Shown: positions 15,907 to 23,473 of the stretch, in pieces
How positions within the stretch are numbered: the stretch's first letter is position 1
Layout: each line of letters opens with the position of its first letter
Source: Clostridiales bacterium
GTDB taxonomy: Bacteria; Bacillota_A; Clostridia; Peptostreptococcales; Anaerovoracaceae
DNA length: 52,432 bases
NCBI GenBank assembly: GCA_024697655.1
Contig: JAILFI010000120.1
Span: 1 to 52,432, forward strand
Direction of reading: 5' to 3'
Notes under the pieces: generated by a model
Seen by the model: the letters and a program-made list of their open reading frames with translations, nothing else
Database searches by the model: none
Told to the model about the DNA's origin: nothing
Translations under genes and position numbers: made by a program

Positions 15907-18198
15907 TCAGAGGTCTCCGAGGATCCCGTCCTCCAAAAGACGCGCGGCCATTGTCTGCCCGCCAACTACCCACAGCAGGTCTTTGGGTTCTATATACGTA
16001 TCGACCGGCGGATCGACGATCATCAGATTCTCTCTTTCTAATGCGACAATAAATCCTTTATAGTCATTTTTAAAGCCGCAATTGCGGATCGACTTCCCGC
16101 AGAACGGCATGTCCTTGTCCGTCAGGATGGCGCTGACCATGATCTGGTCTTCCGGCCGGATCCCGTAGAATGCCTGCGTATACACGTATTCACGCAGCGA
16201 GACCATCGGCGCATCCGGATCGATGATGTGAGCCGCCCTTTCCAGCGCCTTGATGTACCCGGCAAGCTGCTCCCGGCCGGCCATTGCGTAAAGACTGTCT
16301 CCGCTGAAAAGCGCTTCGTCCGGCCCAGGCATATTGATGTGCCGGCCTTCCCGGACGATCTTTATGATCAGCACATCATTGATCCGATCCTCCAGAAGCT
16401 CCCTCACCGTCGTACTGCCAACAGTATCGGCCAGGCCGAACTGGACGACGCAGACACGGTCACCCAGCCAGTGCCCGTCTTGTGCTTCTTTCCGGTTATG
16501 CAGGATCTTCTCGTTGAAATTGGCCATGAACCGCGCTTCGATCTTGAGGGAACGGCCGCGCAGGAAGTCCGAACGGACAGCGACTGCAAGCAGCAGCAGG
16601 CTGAACGGCACAAGCCAGATGGCTCTGACGGGCAGAACCCGGACCATCACGAGAAGGATGAACAGCAGCGAAAGCCCCATTTGCAGCGCCCGCAACAGCG
16701 TGAGCGGCAGCCGGTTGGTCTCGCTCGAAAGCCAGAGTTTCTTGAACGTGGCGCTGCGGCGGCCGAGAAGCAGACTGATCAGCGGCACCATGAGCACCAT
16801 GATCAGAAGACAGCACAGAACCGCGCCTGTCGTCCCTCCGAACCGCTCTTCAAAGAGCGGGAGAAGCCTTGTCGAACCCGCGTAATAAAGAAGGAACAGA
16901 AGCGCGCCGATGACGACGGTCCGTCCTGTATAAGTAGCCATGTAATGTTTCCAGTCACGGGTGTTGTCCGATGTCTCCCGGCGGTCCGACGTATACCTGG
17001 AGAGAAAGACCCGCAGTCTTTCCGGGGTGTGCCGGCGCAGGAACTCATACCGGCGGTCTGCTGTTTTGATGAAGACCGGCGTCAGGAAGATCGTGATAAC
17101 AGCCACGAAAACGATCACGGGAAGCAGATACCCCGCAGTCGCGCGGAGGTCACGGCCAAGCGCCGCCAGGATGAAGGAAAATTCACCGATCTGGACCATG
17201 GCGGAACCGCCCTTGACCGCCGTATACCCGCTCTGCCCGGAGAGCAGGATGCCCAGCGTGGACAGAGCCATCTGCCCCGCGATGGTCACCGCGCTGATAA
17301 TGAGGATCGGTACAAGATACTCGACCAGATAGGCCGGTATGATCATCATCCCGACTGAGACGAAAAAGACCGCACCGAACATGTCCTTGAGCGGATGGAC
17401 CAGCTCTTCGATCCGTTCCCCGCTGACTGTACCTGCAAGGATGGAACCGCCCATGAAGGCGCCGAGCGCTTCTGAGAAACCGATCGCGTGGGAAATGACG
17501 ACCATGCCGAAGCAGATAGCCAGTGAAATGATAAGGAGCAGTTCTTCGGAGAGAAGCCCCCTCGTTTTCTTCAATACCGTCGGGATCAGATAGATGCCGA
17601 GCGCCAGCCAGACCACCAGCATCAGCAGCATGAACCCCAGTTCGGAAATCAGCGCACCGCTGGAAACGCCGGATCCGACCGCAACGGCGGACAGAACGAT
17701 GATCATGAAGATGCCGCCGACATCCTCAACGACCAGTGCGCCGAGGACGAGCGAACTGGAACGCTGGTCCTTGAGACCGTATTCCTCAAACGCTTTCATG
17801 ATGATCATCGTGGAAGACATCGAAAGCATGCAGCCGAGGAAGACCGCATCCATCCGCCCGAATCCGAGTATATGTCCGAGCGCGATCCCGGTCACGGTCA
17901 TCCCGCTCATGACGGTCATCGCAGTGATGATCGCGGAACTGCCGACACGGGACAGTTTTGTGAATGAAAACTCGAGTCCCAGCCCGAACATCAGAAAGAC
18001 GATGCCGATCGTCGACCAGGTCTGCACATTGTCGGTCTCGACGACGGTGGGCAAGAGTGTGAAATGCGGGCTGATCAAAAACCCCGCGGTGATGTACCCC
18101 AGCACCGTGGGCAGATGCAGTTTCTTGAACAGGACCGATACGACGGCCGATGCGCCCATGATCAGCGCAAGGTCAATGATGAATGTGTCAAGATGCAC
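15907..18198 (-). CDS. CPA2-family monovalent cation:proton antiporter with C-terminal RCK_C domains
   Basis: The 763-residue membrane protein has about a dozen N-terminal helices of the KefB/CPA2 exchanger fold (from FIIDLALIMGASAVVSVLF to about residue 375), then four more hydrophobic segments (about 430-560), and two cytoplasmic RCK_C (TrkA-C) domains at the end (about 590-660 and 680-760). No NAD-binding TrkA-N domain is seen. It should exchange K+ or Na+ for protons. I start at GTG 18198 behind AAGGAAGGA: the upstream in-frame ATGs overlap the -10 hexamer and have no ribosome-binding site. It lies between tadZ and cpaF, where Tad loci normally have no such gene. Confidence 0.87.
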   Translation of the reverse strand: MHLDTFIIDLALIMGASAVVSVLFKKLHLPTVLGYITAGFLISPHFTLLPTVVETDNVQTWSTIGIVFLMFGLGLEFSFTKLSRVGSSAIITAMTVMSGMTVTGIALGHILGFGRMDAVFLGCMLSMSSTMIIMKAFEEYGLKDQRSSSLVLGALVVEDVGGIFMIIVLSAVAVGSGVSSGALISELGFMLLMLVVWLALGIYLIPTVLKKTRGLLSEELLLIISLAICFGMVVISHAIGFSEALGAFMGGSILAGTVSGERIEELVHPLKDMFGAVFFVSVGMMIIPAYLVEYLVPILIISAVTIAGQMALSTLGILLSGQSGYTAVKGGSAMVQIGEFSFILAALGRDLRATAGYLLPVIVFVAVITIFLTPVFIKTADRRYEFLRRHTPERLRVFLSRYTSDRRETSDNTRDWKHYMATYTGRTVVIGALLFLLYYAGSTRLLPLFEERFGGTTGAVLCCLLIMVLMVPLISLLLGRRSATFKKLWLSSETNRLPLTLLRALQMGLSLLFILLVMVRVLPVRAIWLVPFSLLLLAVAVRSDFLRGRSLKIEARFMANFNEKILHNRKEAQDGHWLGDRVCVVQFGLADTVGSTTVRELLEDRINDVLIIKIVREGRHINMPGPDEALFSGDSLYAMAGREQLAGYIKALERAAHIIDPDAPMVSLREYVYTQAFYGIRPEDQIMVSAILTDKDMPFCGKSIRNCGFKNDYKGFIVALERENLMIVDPPVDTYIEPKDLLWVVGGQTMAARLLEDGILGDL

Positions 18199-18235
18199 GG
18201 GGCAGTCCTTCCTTTCCTCTCTAACAGTCATAAAC

Positions 18236-18265
18236 ATTGTACCATGAGAAGGTGCCGATTGTCCG
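18236..18265 (-). promoter_or_regulatory. Promoter of the CPA2 antiporter gene
   Basis: TGG-TACAAT extended -10 (-10 at 18236-18241) with CGGACA at 18260-18265, 18-base spacer. Transcription would start just upstream of the GTG start with its Shine-Dalgarno, supporting the short start. Confidence 0.55.
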
Positions 18266-18327
18266 TGTATAAATGCGGAATCGCAGCGGCAGCGCGGCTG
18301 TTATGCGCCGCGCATCTCCTGCATTTC

Positions 18328-19512
18328 TCAGGCCGGCTCTCCGGCACGGACCTCCTCGTCCAGAAGGACAAGCAGCTGTTCGACTGCGTCCGTGAAACCG
18401 CCCTCCAGCGGGAAGACCCCGTCGAACACCGCGCCGCGCTCCGTATCGAGCAGCGGCTCATACGGAATATCAAAACAGGCTGCCGCAGGCTGCCCCATCC
18501 CGTCTTCATAAAACCGGTCAACGGCGGTCTTTTCAGAAACGTGCGACCGGTTGCGCACCGGGATGATCTTCTCGAGGATACCGCCGCCGCACCGGGTACG
18601 CAGATACTCCTTAAGCGATGCATCTGCCTCCGGACTATCTGTCAGAAGAAGCAGCCGGTCCGCCGCGCGGAGAACTGTGAAAGACGCTTCGTTGATCACA
18701 TTGCCAAGATCGAAGATCAGTAAGGCATACTCTCCGCAGGTCATGGCGCGCAGCATCGTCTGCATCTCTTCCCCCTTGAGTCTGTAGAGCGGGTTTTCCC
18801 CTGCCGGCTGCACAAACCGCCCTGTTCCGAACGCATCTTCCGACACAGCGCGCGCAAGCCGCTCCCGGGAAGCGCGCTGCGCCTCTTCCGGACTTCCCGG
18901 ATGCGGACTGCCGGCACGCAGCGTCCGGTAGACATATTCCCGCAGCGGCATCTGCCCGGCGGCAGCGGCGCATGCGCCGCCGCGGGGGAACTGCCCTGCC
19001 GGTACGACCAGCGGCCGGTCTCCGCGCAGCCTGGCGCCAAACTGTGCGAGCGCCAGGCTCACCGCGGTACACCCCTTCCCGCCGGCACCGGAAAACACCC
19101 CGACGATGCGGCATCCCGCGGCAGGCGGGCGGAAAATCTGCCGGTGCATCCGGCCTGCGCACAGCCCGAGGATCTTCCCGATCATCTCGCGCGCCGGCGC
19201 GTACTTGAACAGACAGACCGGTCCTGCCGTAACGGAGATCGTCCCGTCTTCCCCTACATTTTCCAGAAATGGCTGGTCCACGAGCAGGATCTCCCCCTCT
19301 TCCAGCGCCTCCCTTTGATCGCACAGCGAAAGATCGATCCCCCAGCTGCCGGTCTCCGCCGCCGCGCCGCGCGGTTCCGCATCCGTGCATGAGCCGTCCG
19401 CAACCGGCTCCCATGCGATCATAAACCCCGGATAATTCCGCTTGAGTACAGTCTGCATGACCTGCCCGTAAGCTTCGTCTTTCGTTCGTATCCGTAAACT
19501 GATGATCTCCAT
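18328..19512 (-). CDS. TadZ/CpaE-like ATPase of the Tad pilus locus
   Basis: The 394-residue protein has an N-terminal receiver-like part (about 1-100) and a MinD/ParA-like P-loop part with SGAGGKGCT at 141-149 (a variant of the deviant Walker A KGGxGKT) and LLIFDLGN as the Walker B-like strand. TadZ/CpaE proteins position the Tad machine at the cell pole. ATG 19512 has AAAGGAAGAG upstream. Expected position is just upstream of cpaF, which holds except for the antiporter inserted between. It is driven by a strong promoter that sits inside the terminator of the preceding operon. Sequence is divergent; the call relies on the P-loop plus context. Confidence 0.75.
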   Translation of the reverse strand: MEIISLRIRTKDEAYGQVMQTVLKRNYPGFMIAWEPVADGSCTDAEPRGAAAETGSWGIDLSLCDQREALEEGEILLVDQPFLENVGEDGTISVTAGPVCLFKYAPAREMIGKILGLCAGRMHRQIFRPPAAGCRIVGVFSGAGGKGCTAVSLALAQFGARLRGDRPLVVPAGQFPRGGACAAAAGQMPLREYVYRTLRAGSPHPGSPEEAQRASRERLARAVSEDAFGTGRFVQPAGENPLYRLKGEEMQTMLRAMTCGEYALLIFDLGNVINEASFTVLRAADRLLLLTDSPEADASLKEYLRTRCGGGILEKIIPVRNRSHVSEKTAVDRFYEDGMGQPAAACFDIPYEPLLDTERGAVFDGVFPLEGGFTDAVEQLLVLLDEEVRAGEPA

Positions 19513-19565
19513 CGTCTCTTCCTTTCTGCCTTTCCAGCCTACGTATATCACATCATCAGGAAATA

Positions 19566-19579
19566 CCATTTATTTCCAT
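19566..19579 (-). promoter_or_regulatory. Tad box, tadZ copy
   Basis: Minus-strand ATGGAAATAAATGG, identical over 14 bases to the cpaF copy, lies about 5-18 bases after the predicted tadZ transcription start. It continues as GGAAAT-N7-ATTTCC, an inverted repeat. Operator function is inferred. Confidence 0.5.
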
Positions 19580-19589
19580 TTTCAAACAG

Positions 19590-19618
19590 ATTGTACGAAA
19601 AAACCGCACGCCGGTCAA
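19590..19618 (-). promoter_or_regulatory. tadZ promoter
   Basis: TTGACC (19613-19618), 17-base spacer, TACAAT (19590-19595) on the minus strand. The -35 lies in the loop of the DUF1638 operon terminator and the spacer contains that terminator's right arm and T-run. Confidence 0.75.
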
Positions 19619-19626
19619 GCGTGCGG
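19598..19626 (-). terminator. Terminator of the gpx-ohrR-CDF-PNPOx-DUF1638 operon
   Basis: Perfect 8-base stem CCGCACGC / GCGTGCGG with a 7-base loop (TTGACCG on the minus strand) followed by TTTTTT. It overlaps the tadZ promoter. Confidence 0.88.
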
Positions 19627-19642
19627 TCATGATTTGTCAAAG

Positions 19643-20365
19643 CTATACGGCGGATGCACGGAGCAGCATCTGCTCTTCCGTCACAGGTTCCGCGGGCGTC
19701 AGCACAAGGAACTGGCTGTCCCAGTCTCCGCGCAGCAGTTTTTCAAGAAGATACGTACCGCCTTTCACGTATTCCACCTGTGCGTTTAGCCAGTCCGCAT
19801 CCTGCTGCACCGCTTCGGCATAGCCGGGCCTCCGGCTGCCGTTGATGCCGGTGTCGAGGATATCGATATGACTGTAAAGCTGCTTCCAGTCCTCGTGATA
19901 ACGGGCTTTTGTCTCTTCGTCAACAGCCGCCGTCAGGTGTTCAAAGATCCTTCTGAACGACTCGGTGCGCGGATCCTTCGCCCGGACATACAGATGCCCC
20001 GGCTGTTTCAGATCGCTCACCGGTGTATCCCCGGTCTGCAGGAGCAGCGATACACAATCGTCGACCCGCGGCAGCACCATCCGGACCGGCGCAGCAACTC
20101 CCTCCCAGGAACCGCCGCAAAAGCCCATGCAGACAAGTACCGTGTCTGTTCCTTCCGGTATCTTTTCCGCCAGCGCCGCAACGATATGCCCGCGCATCTC
20201 ACCGGGGTCGCGGTGATACAGGCGGTCCATATAGATCACCGGCAGTGCGGTCCCGCATCTATGCTGCGCTTCTTCCACGTATTCTGTCAGAGAACTGCAG
20301 GCGATGATCACGGTCCTGCCGCTGTCATAAGGAAGTGCCCCGGCGCCTTTTACTGCGCTGTCCAT
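19643..20365 (-). CDS. DUF1638 domain-containing protein
   Basis: The 240-residue protein fits DUF1638: an early VIIACSSLTEYV strand, LPVIYMDRLYHRDPGEMRGHI, VLVCMGFCGGSWEGV, and a later HIDILDTGINGSRRPGYAE segment. Function is not established; some DUF1638 proteins occur near corrinoid or methyl-transfer genes, but none are visible here. Its ATG abuts the TAA of the upstream PNPOx-like gene (TAAATG), so the two are coupled. Last gene of the OhrR-controlled operon. Confidence 0.75.
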   Translation of the reverse strand: MDSAVKGAGALPYDSGRTVIIACSSLTEYVEEAQHRCGTALPVIYMDRLYHRDPGEMRGHIVAALAEKIPEGTDTVLVCMGFCGGSWEGVAAPVRMVLPRVDDCVSLLLQTGDTPVSDLKQPGHLYVRAKDPRTESFRRIFEHLTAAVDEETKARYHEDWKQLYSHIDILDTGINGSRRPGYAEAVQQDADWLNAQVEYVKGGTYLLEKLLRGDWDSQFLVLTPAEPVTEEQMLLRASAV

Positions 20366-20764
20366 TTAGCAGTCGACCGCCTCTCCTTCACCCATCATCG
20401 GGATGATGCGCGCAGCCGCCTCTTCCAGGTGGAAGACCATCATCTTGTTGCCGGTTTCTTCATTGTAGATCTGTCTGAGCTGCGGCATCATGTCGAGCAT
20501 TGCCTCCGCATACTTCGGATCCGTTTCAAAGACAGCTTTCCCGGTGTAGCGGAGCCAGTTGCCGTCCGCTTTTGCTGCGACGATCTCGGTCTTCGGGTTG
20601 GCGGTGAGCTGCTTGTAGACATCTTTGAAATCACCGACACCGAACAGGACCTTGCCGTCCATCTCAAAATGCGCGCCGAGCGGCCGCAGTTTCGGCTGGT
20701 CGCCGTCCGCGGTAGCCAGGAAAAACACGCCGGCTTCTGTCAGGAAATCGTTCAGTTTACTCAT
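20366..20764 (-). CDS. Pyridoxamine 5'-phosphate oxidase-like flavin-binding protein
   Basis: The 132-residue single-domain protein has the split-barrel PNPOx fold pattern: LNDFLTEAGVFFLATADGDQ, PKLRPLGAHFEMDGKVLFG, then the KTEIVAAKADGNWLRYTGKA strand pair. Small members like this bind FMN or F420 and act as reductases, but the substrate cannot be told from sequence. GAAAGGAG precedes the ATG. It lies 43 bases after the CDF transporter and directly abuts DUF1638. Confidence 0.82.
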   Translation of the reverse strand: MSKLNDFLTEAGVFFLATADGDQPKLRPLGAHFEMDGKVLFGVGDFKDVYKQLTANPKTEIVAAKADGNWLRYTGKAVFETDPKYAEAMLDMMPQLRQIYNEETGNKMMVFHLEEAAARIIPMMGEGEAVDC

Positions 20765-20807
20765 TGTGGATCTCTCCTTTCATTTCATATCAAAGCATAC
20801 CGTTCCG

Positions 20808-21911
20808 TCAGTCGCTGACATCGCTGTCGACCACGGCATAGAACGTATATGCCGGAAACGCTTCTTTCATCTGTGCTGTCACGGTATTGCACAATGCCTG
20901 CGCATCGTCCGCCTCAAAGCCGATCACCAGATCGAACGTCACAAGATGCCTCTCTTTGTCCGCATAGTAACCGTGCATCTGCAGGATCTCCGGATGCTCC
21001 CGGATGATCTCGCTGAGGTGTTCTTTCATGACTGCATACTCGTCATCATCCGTATTGGCCGCATAGATCCCCACCGTCAGAATGATCCCGAATTCCCTGT
21101 ATACGGTTTCCGAGATCTTCCGGGTCAGGTAGTGGATCTCCCGCGCCGTCAGCGCGTCATCGACCTCGATGTGCACAGACCCCATGATCCGTTCCGGACC
21201 GTAGTTGTGCAGCGTCAGATCATAGGCGCCGTGCACCTGTTCAAAGCTGCAGACCTTCTCCTTGAGGCTTTCCGCCAGATCACTGTCGACGCGCAGGCCG
21301 ATGATGCTCCCGACCGATTCCATCAGGATCTCTATGCCTGCCTTCAGGATCACGACCGAAATGATCACACCCAGATAGCCTTCGATACTCAGGTGGAACA
21401 GCAGGCTGACCGCCGCTGCCACCAGTGTGGAGAACGACAACACCGCATCGAACGTGGCATCCGCGCCGGATGCGATCAGGGACTGGGAATTGAGTTTTTT
21501 ACCCTGCCGCGATACGTACCGCCCCAGGAAATACTTGGTCAGGACAGCCGCGGCAATGATGATCAGCGAAACTGTCGTGTAGTTCGCCGCCGCAGGATGC
21601 AGGATCTTCTCCACCGATTCCTTGAAACTGGTCACCCCTGCCAGCAGTACCATGATGGCAATGACGATCGAACTCAGGTACTCGATGCGCCCGTGTCCGT
21701 ACGGATGCTTTTTGTCCGGCGCCCGGCCGGCGAGCTTTGCGCCGATGATAGTGATTACCGACGAAAGCGCGTCACTCAGATTGTTGACCGCATCCAGGAT
21801 GACGGCGATCGAGCCGGTCACGAAGCCGACAGCTGCTTTGAAGGCGACAAGGATCAGATTGACCACGATCCCAACGATGCTGACTTTGACAATGCTCTTT
21901 TCGCGATCCAT
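20808..21911 (-). CDS. Cation diffusion facilitator, manganese-type (MntE/MneP-like)
   Basis: The 367-residue protein has six membrane helices (about 8-200) and a C-terminal cytoplasmic domain, here long enough for an extended dimer domain. The metal site residues are N43-x3-D47 in helix 2 (AVNNLSDAL) and D151-x3-D155 in helix 5 (GADATFDAV). The N-x3-D/D-x3-D combination is the manganese exporter signature, in contrast to H/D in zinc exporters. HPYGHGRIEYLSS lies between helices 2 and 3. It follows ohrR by 29 bases in the peroxide-response operon. Manganese as substrate is inferred from the motif. Confidence 0.85.
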   Translation of the reverse strand: MDREKSIVKVSIVGIVVNLILVAFKAAVGFVTGSIAVILDAVNNLSDALSSVITIIGAKLAGRAPDKKHPYGHGRIEYLSSIVIAIMVLLAGVTSFKESVEKILHPAAANYTTVSLIIIAAAVLTKYFLGRYVSRQGKKLNSQSLIASGADATFDAVLSFSTLVAAAVSLLFHLSIEGYLGVIISVVILKAGIEILMESVGSIIGLRVDSDLAESLKEKVCSFEQVHGAYDLTLHNYGPERIMGSVHIEVDDALTAREIHYLTRKISETVYREFGIILTVGIYAANTDDDEYAVMKEHLSEIIREHPEILQMHGYYADKERHLVTFDLVIGFEADDAQALCNTVTAQMKEAFPAYTFYAVVDSDVSD

Positions 21912-21940
21912 ACAGGAACCCTTCCTTTCATGCAGAATGA

Positions 21941-22390
21941 TCAGGCCATCCCGCCAAGTGCTTTATACAATAGTTCATACAGTTTGGCGGCATCTTCCGG
22001 ATCCATCGTGATACAGCTCATCAGCTGTGTTGGCACGTTCACCGCCCGGTCTTTCAGCGCTTCTCCTTCTTCCGTGATGGTTACAAGCAGAACGCGCTCA
22101 TCCTCTTTCGACCGCTCTCTGGTAAGCAGCCCTTTCTGCTCCATTTTCTTGAGCAGCGGTGTCAGCGTTCCGGAATCCAGAAAGAGCGATTCGCCGAGTT
22201 CTTTGACAGAGACCTGCTTCTTCTCCCATAGGACCATCATGGTGATGTACTGGGTGTAGGTCAGGCCGATCTCATCGAGGAACGGTTTGTACCGCCGCAC
22301 GATCTCCTTCGCGCACGCATAGAGCGGAAAGCACAACTGATGATCCAGCCGCAGCACGTCGTATTTATCTGTCTTTTCTATCTCTGCCAT
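21941..22390 (-). CDS. ohrR: OhrR-type MarR-family peroxide-sensing repressor
   Basis: OhrR represses until its N-terminal cysteine is oxidised by organic peroxide. The 149-residue protein has HQLCFPLYACAKEI with the sensing Cys at C20, GLTYTQYITMMVLWE, and the recognition region VSVKELGESLFLDSGTLTPLLKKME, a close OhrR match. ATG 22390 follows AGGAGG at 8 bases. It is the second gene after gpx rather than next to an ohr gene, and the gpx promoter contains a matching operator, so it should control its own operon. Confidence 0.9.
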   Translation of the reverse strand: MAEIEKTDKYDVLRLDHQLCFPLYACAKEIVRRYKPFLDEIGLTYTQYITMMVLWEKKQVSVKELGESLFLDSGTLTPLLKKMEQKGLLTRERSKEDERVLLVTITEEGEALKDRAVNVPTQLMSCITMDPEDAAKLYELLYKALGGMA

Positions 22391-22447
22391 CGATGACTCC
22401 TCCTGCTTTGCGTTCATGACACACATCCCGGCTGCCCGACCGGTCTG

Positions 22448-22987
22448 CTACAGCGCCGCTTTGATCTCTTCACGGACCTTCTTCATTTTTTCGGTCGGTT
22501 CGAAGCGCGCCAGGATCTGCCCGTCACGGTCGATCAGGAATTTGGTGAAATTCCACTTGACAGCACTGTTGTTCTTATAATCAGGGTCGATCTTCTTGAG
22601 CATCGCGCCCATCGCGATCCCCGAGGGACCGGAGAACCCTTTAAAGGTCGTGTTGGCAGTCAGCCACTGGAAAAGCGGATCTGCATTTTCCCCATTGACA
22701 TCGATCTTCGAGAACTGCGGGAACTTGGTATCGTACTTCAGTGTGCAGAACTGATGGATCTCCTCATCGGTGCCCGGCGCCTGTCCGGCGAACTGGTTGC
22801 ACGGGAAGTCCAGGATCTCAAACCCCTGGTCTTTGAATTCTTCGTAGTATTCTTCGAGTTCTTTGTACTGCGGTGTGAATCCGCAGCCGGTGGCGGTATT
22901 TACGATCAGCAGCAGTTTGTCTTCAAAATCGCGCAGGGACTGCTCGGTACCATCCTGTTTCTTAACTGTGAAATCATATACGTTCAT
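22448..22987 (-). CDS. Glutathione peroxidase-family (thioredoxin-dependent) peroxidase
   Basis: The 179-residue protein carries the Gpx tetrad: C35 (TATGCGFTPQ), Q69 (FAGQAPG), W145 and N146 (VKWNFTKF). C81 (FCTLKYDTKFP) fits the resolving cysteine of thioredoxin-dependent bacterial Gpx enzymes. It would reduce hydroperoxides in the cytoplasm. ATG 22987 follows AAAGGAG; the 30-residue upstream extension is rejected because it crosses the promoter leader. First gene of gpx-ohrR-CDF-PNPOx-DUF1638, with an OhrR-like operator over its promoter. Confidence 0.93.
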   Translation of the reverse strand: MNVYDFTVKKQDGTEQSLRDFEDKLLLIVNTATGCGFTPQYKELEEYYEEFKDQGFEILDFPCNQFAGQAPGTDEEIHQFCTLKYDTKFPQFSKIDVNGENADPLFQWLTANTTFKGFSGPSGIAMGAMLKKIDPDYKNNSAVKWNFTKFLIDRDGQILARFEPTEKMKKVREEIKAAL

Positions 22988-23071
22988 CGTATGCTCCTTT
23001 CTTATGGGAATCGCTCTTGCGCCTTCCGTTTCACATTCGTATCCGTTGATCGTATAGCACTCTATACGGTT

Positions 23072-23111
23072 TTGCATAATTTAATTGTACACAATCTTTT
23101 CGGTTTGTAAA
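23072..23111 (-). promoter_or_regulatory. gpx operon promoter with OhrR-like operator
   Basis: TTTACA (23106-23111), 16-base spacer, TACAAT (23084-23089). Overlapping the -10 is TACAATTAAATTATGCAA (23072-23089), which resembles the OhrR operator half-site TACAATTAAATTGTA of Bacillus subtilis at nearly all positions. OhrR is encoded in the same operon. Confidence 0.75.
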
Positions 23112-23121
23112 GCGCTTTTTT

Positions 23122-23149
23122 AAAAAAAATACCGGGCGGTGCCCGGTAT
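23122..23149 (-). terminator. Terminator of the PTS regulatory operon
   Basis: Perfect 9-base stem ATACCGGGC / GCCCGGTAT with a 3-base loop, followed on the minus strand by TTTTTTT, just after the HPr gene. Confidence 0.9.
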
Positions 23150-23172
23150 CCGAACCTTCTTCCGGCTCTTCA

Positions 23173-23442
23173 TCAGTCGAATTTATCCAGGAACCCGTCC
23201 AGCGTCGCAAGGATCGCCTGCAGCGCTTCCTCTTCGTCTGGCCCGTCCACGAGGATCTCGATTTCCTCCCCGCACCCAGCGCCGAGCACCATCACGGACA
23301 GAATGCTCTTCGCGTCGACGTCCATTTCCGCCGTGCGGATATGGACCCGACTGTCGTAGTCGTTGGCTGTTTTGACCAGCATCGACGCGGGTCTGGCATG
23401 CAGCCCCACTTTACTGTGGATCGTGTACTTTGCACTGACCAT
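23173..23442 (-). CDS. HPr-family phosphocarrier protein
   Basis: The 89-residue protein has GLHARPAS with the phosphorylatable His15 and KSILSVM with the regulatory Ser46, both at standard positions, so it could accept phosphate from enzyme I and from HPr kinase. AAGGAG precedes the start. It is the third gene after a PRD regulator and an EIIA, not next to ptsI, which is unusual for a general HPr. It may be a second, pathway-dedicated HPr. A small GGGGAC/GTCCCC hairpin (23460-23472) lies just before it. Confidence 0.92.
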   Translation of the reverse strand: MVSAKYTIHSKVGLHARPASMLVKTANDYDSRVHIRTAEMDVDAKSILSVMVLGAGCGEEIEILVDGPDEEEALQAILATLDGFLDKFD

Positions 23443-23473
23443 GGCGCTTCTCCTTCCCCGGGGACGGTCCCCG

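Noticed and set aside
15729..15965. Upstream in-frame extension of cpaF to 15965.
   Set aside because: It crosses the antiporter terminator and the cpaF promoter; the ATG at 15728 has the ribosome-binding site. The same logic excludes long N-terminal extensions of ispH-S1, DUF5702, ruvC, gpx, the PRD regulator and the HIT gene.
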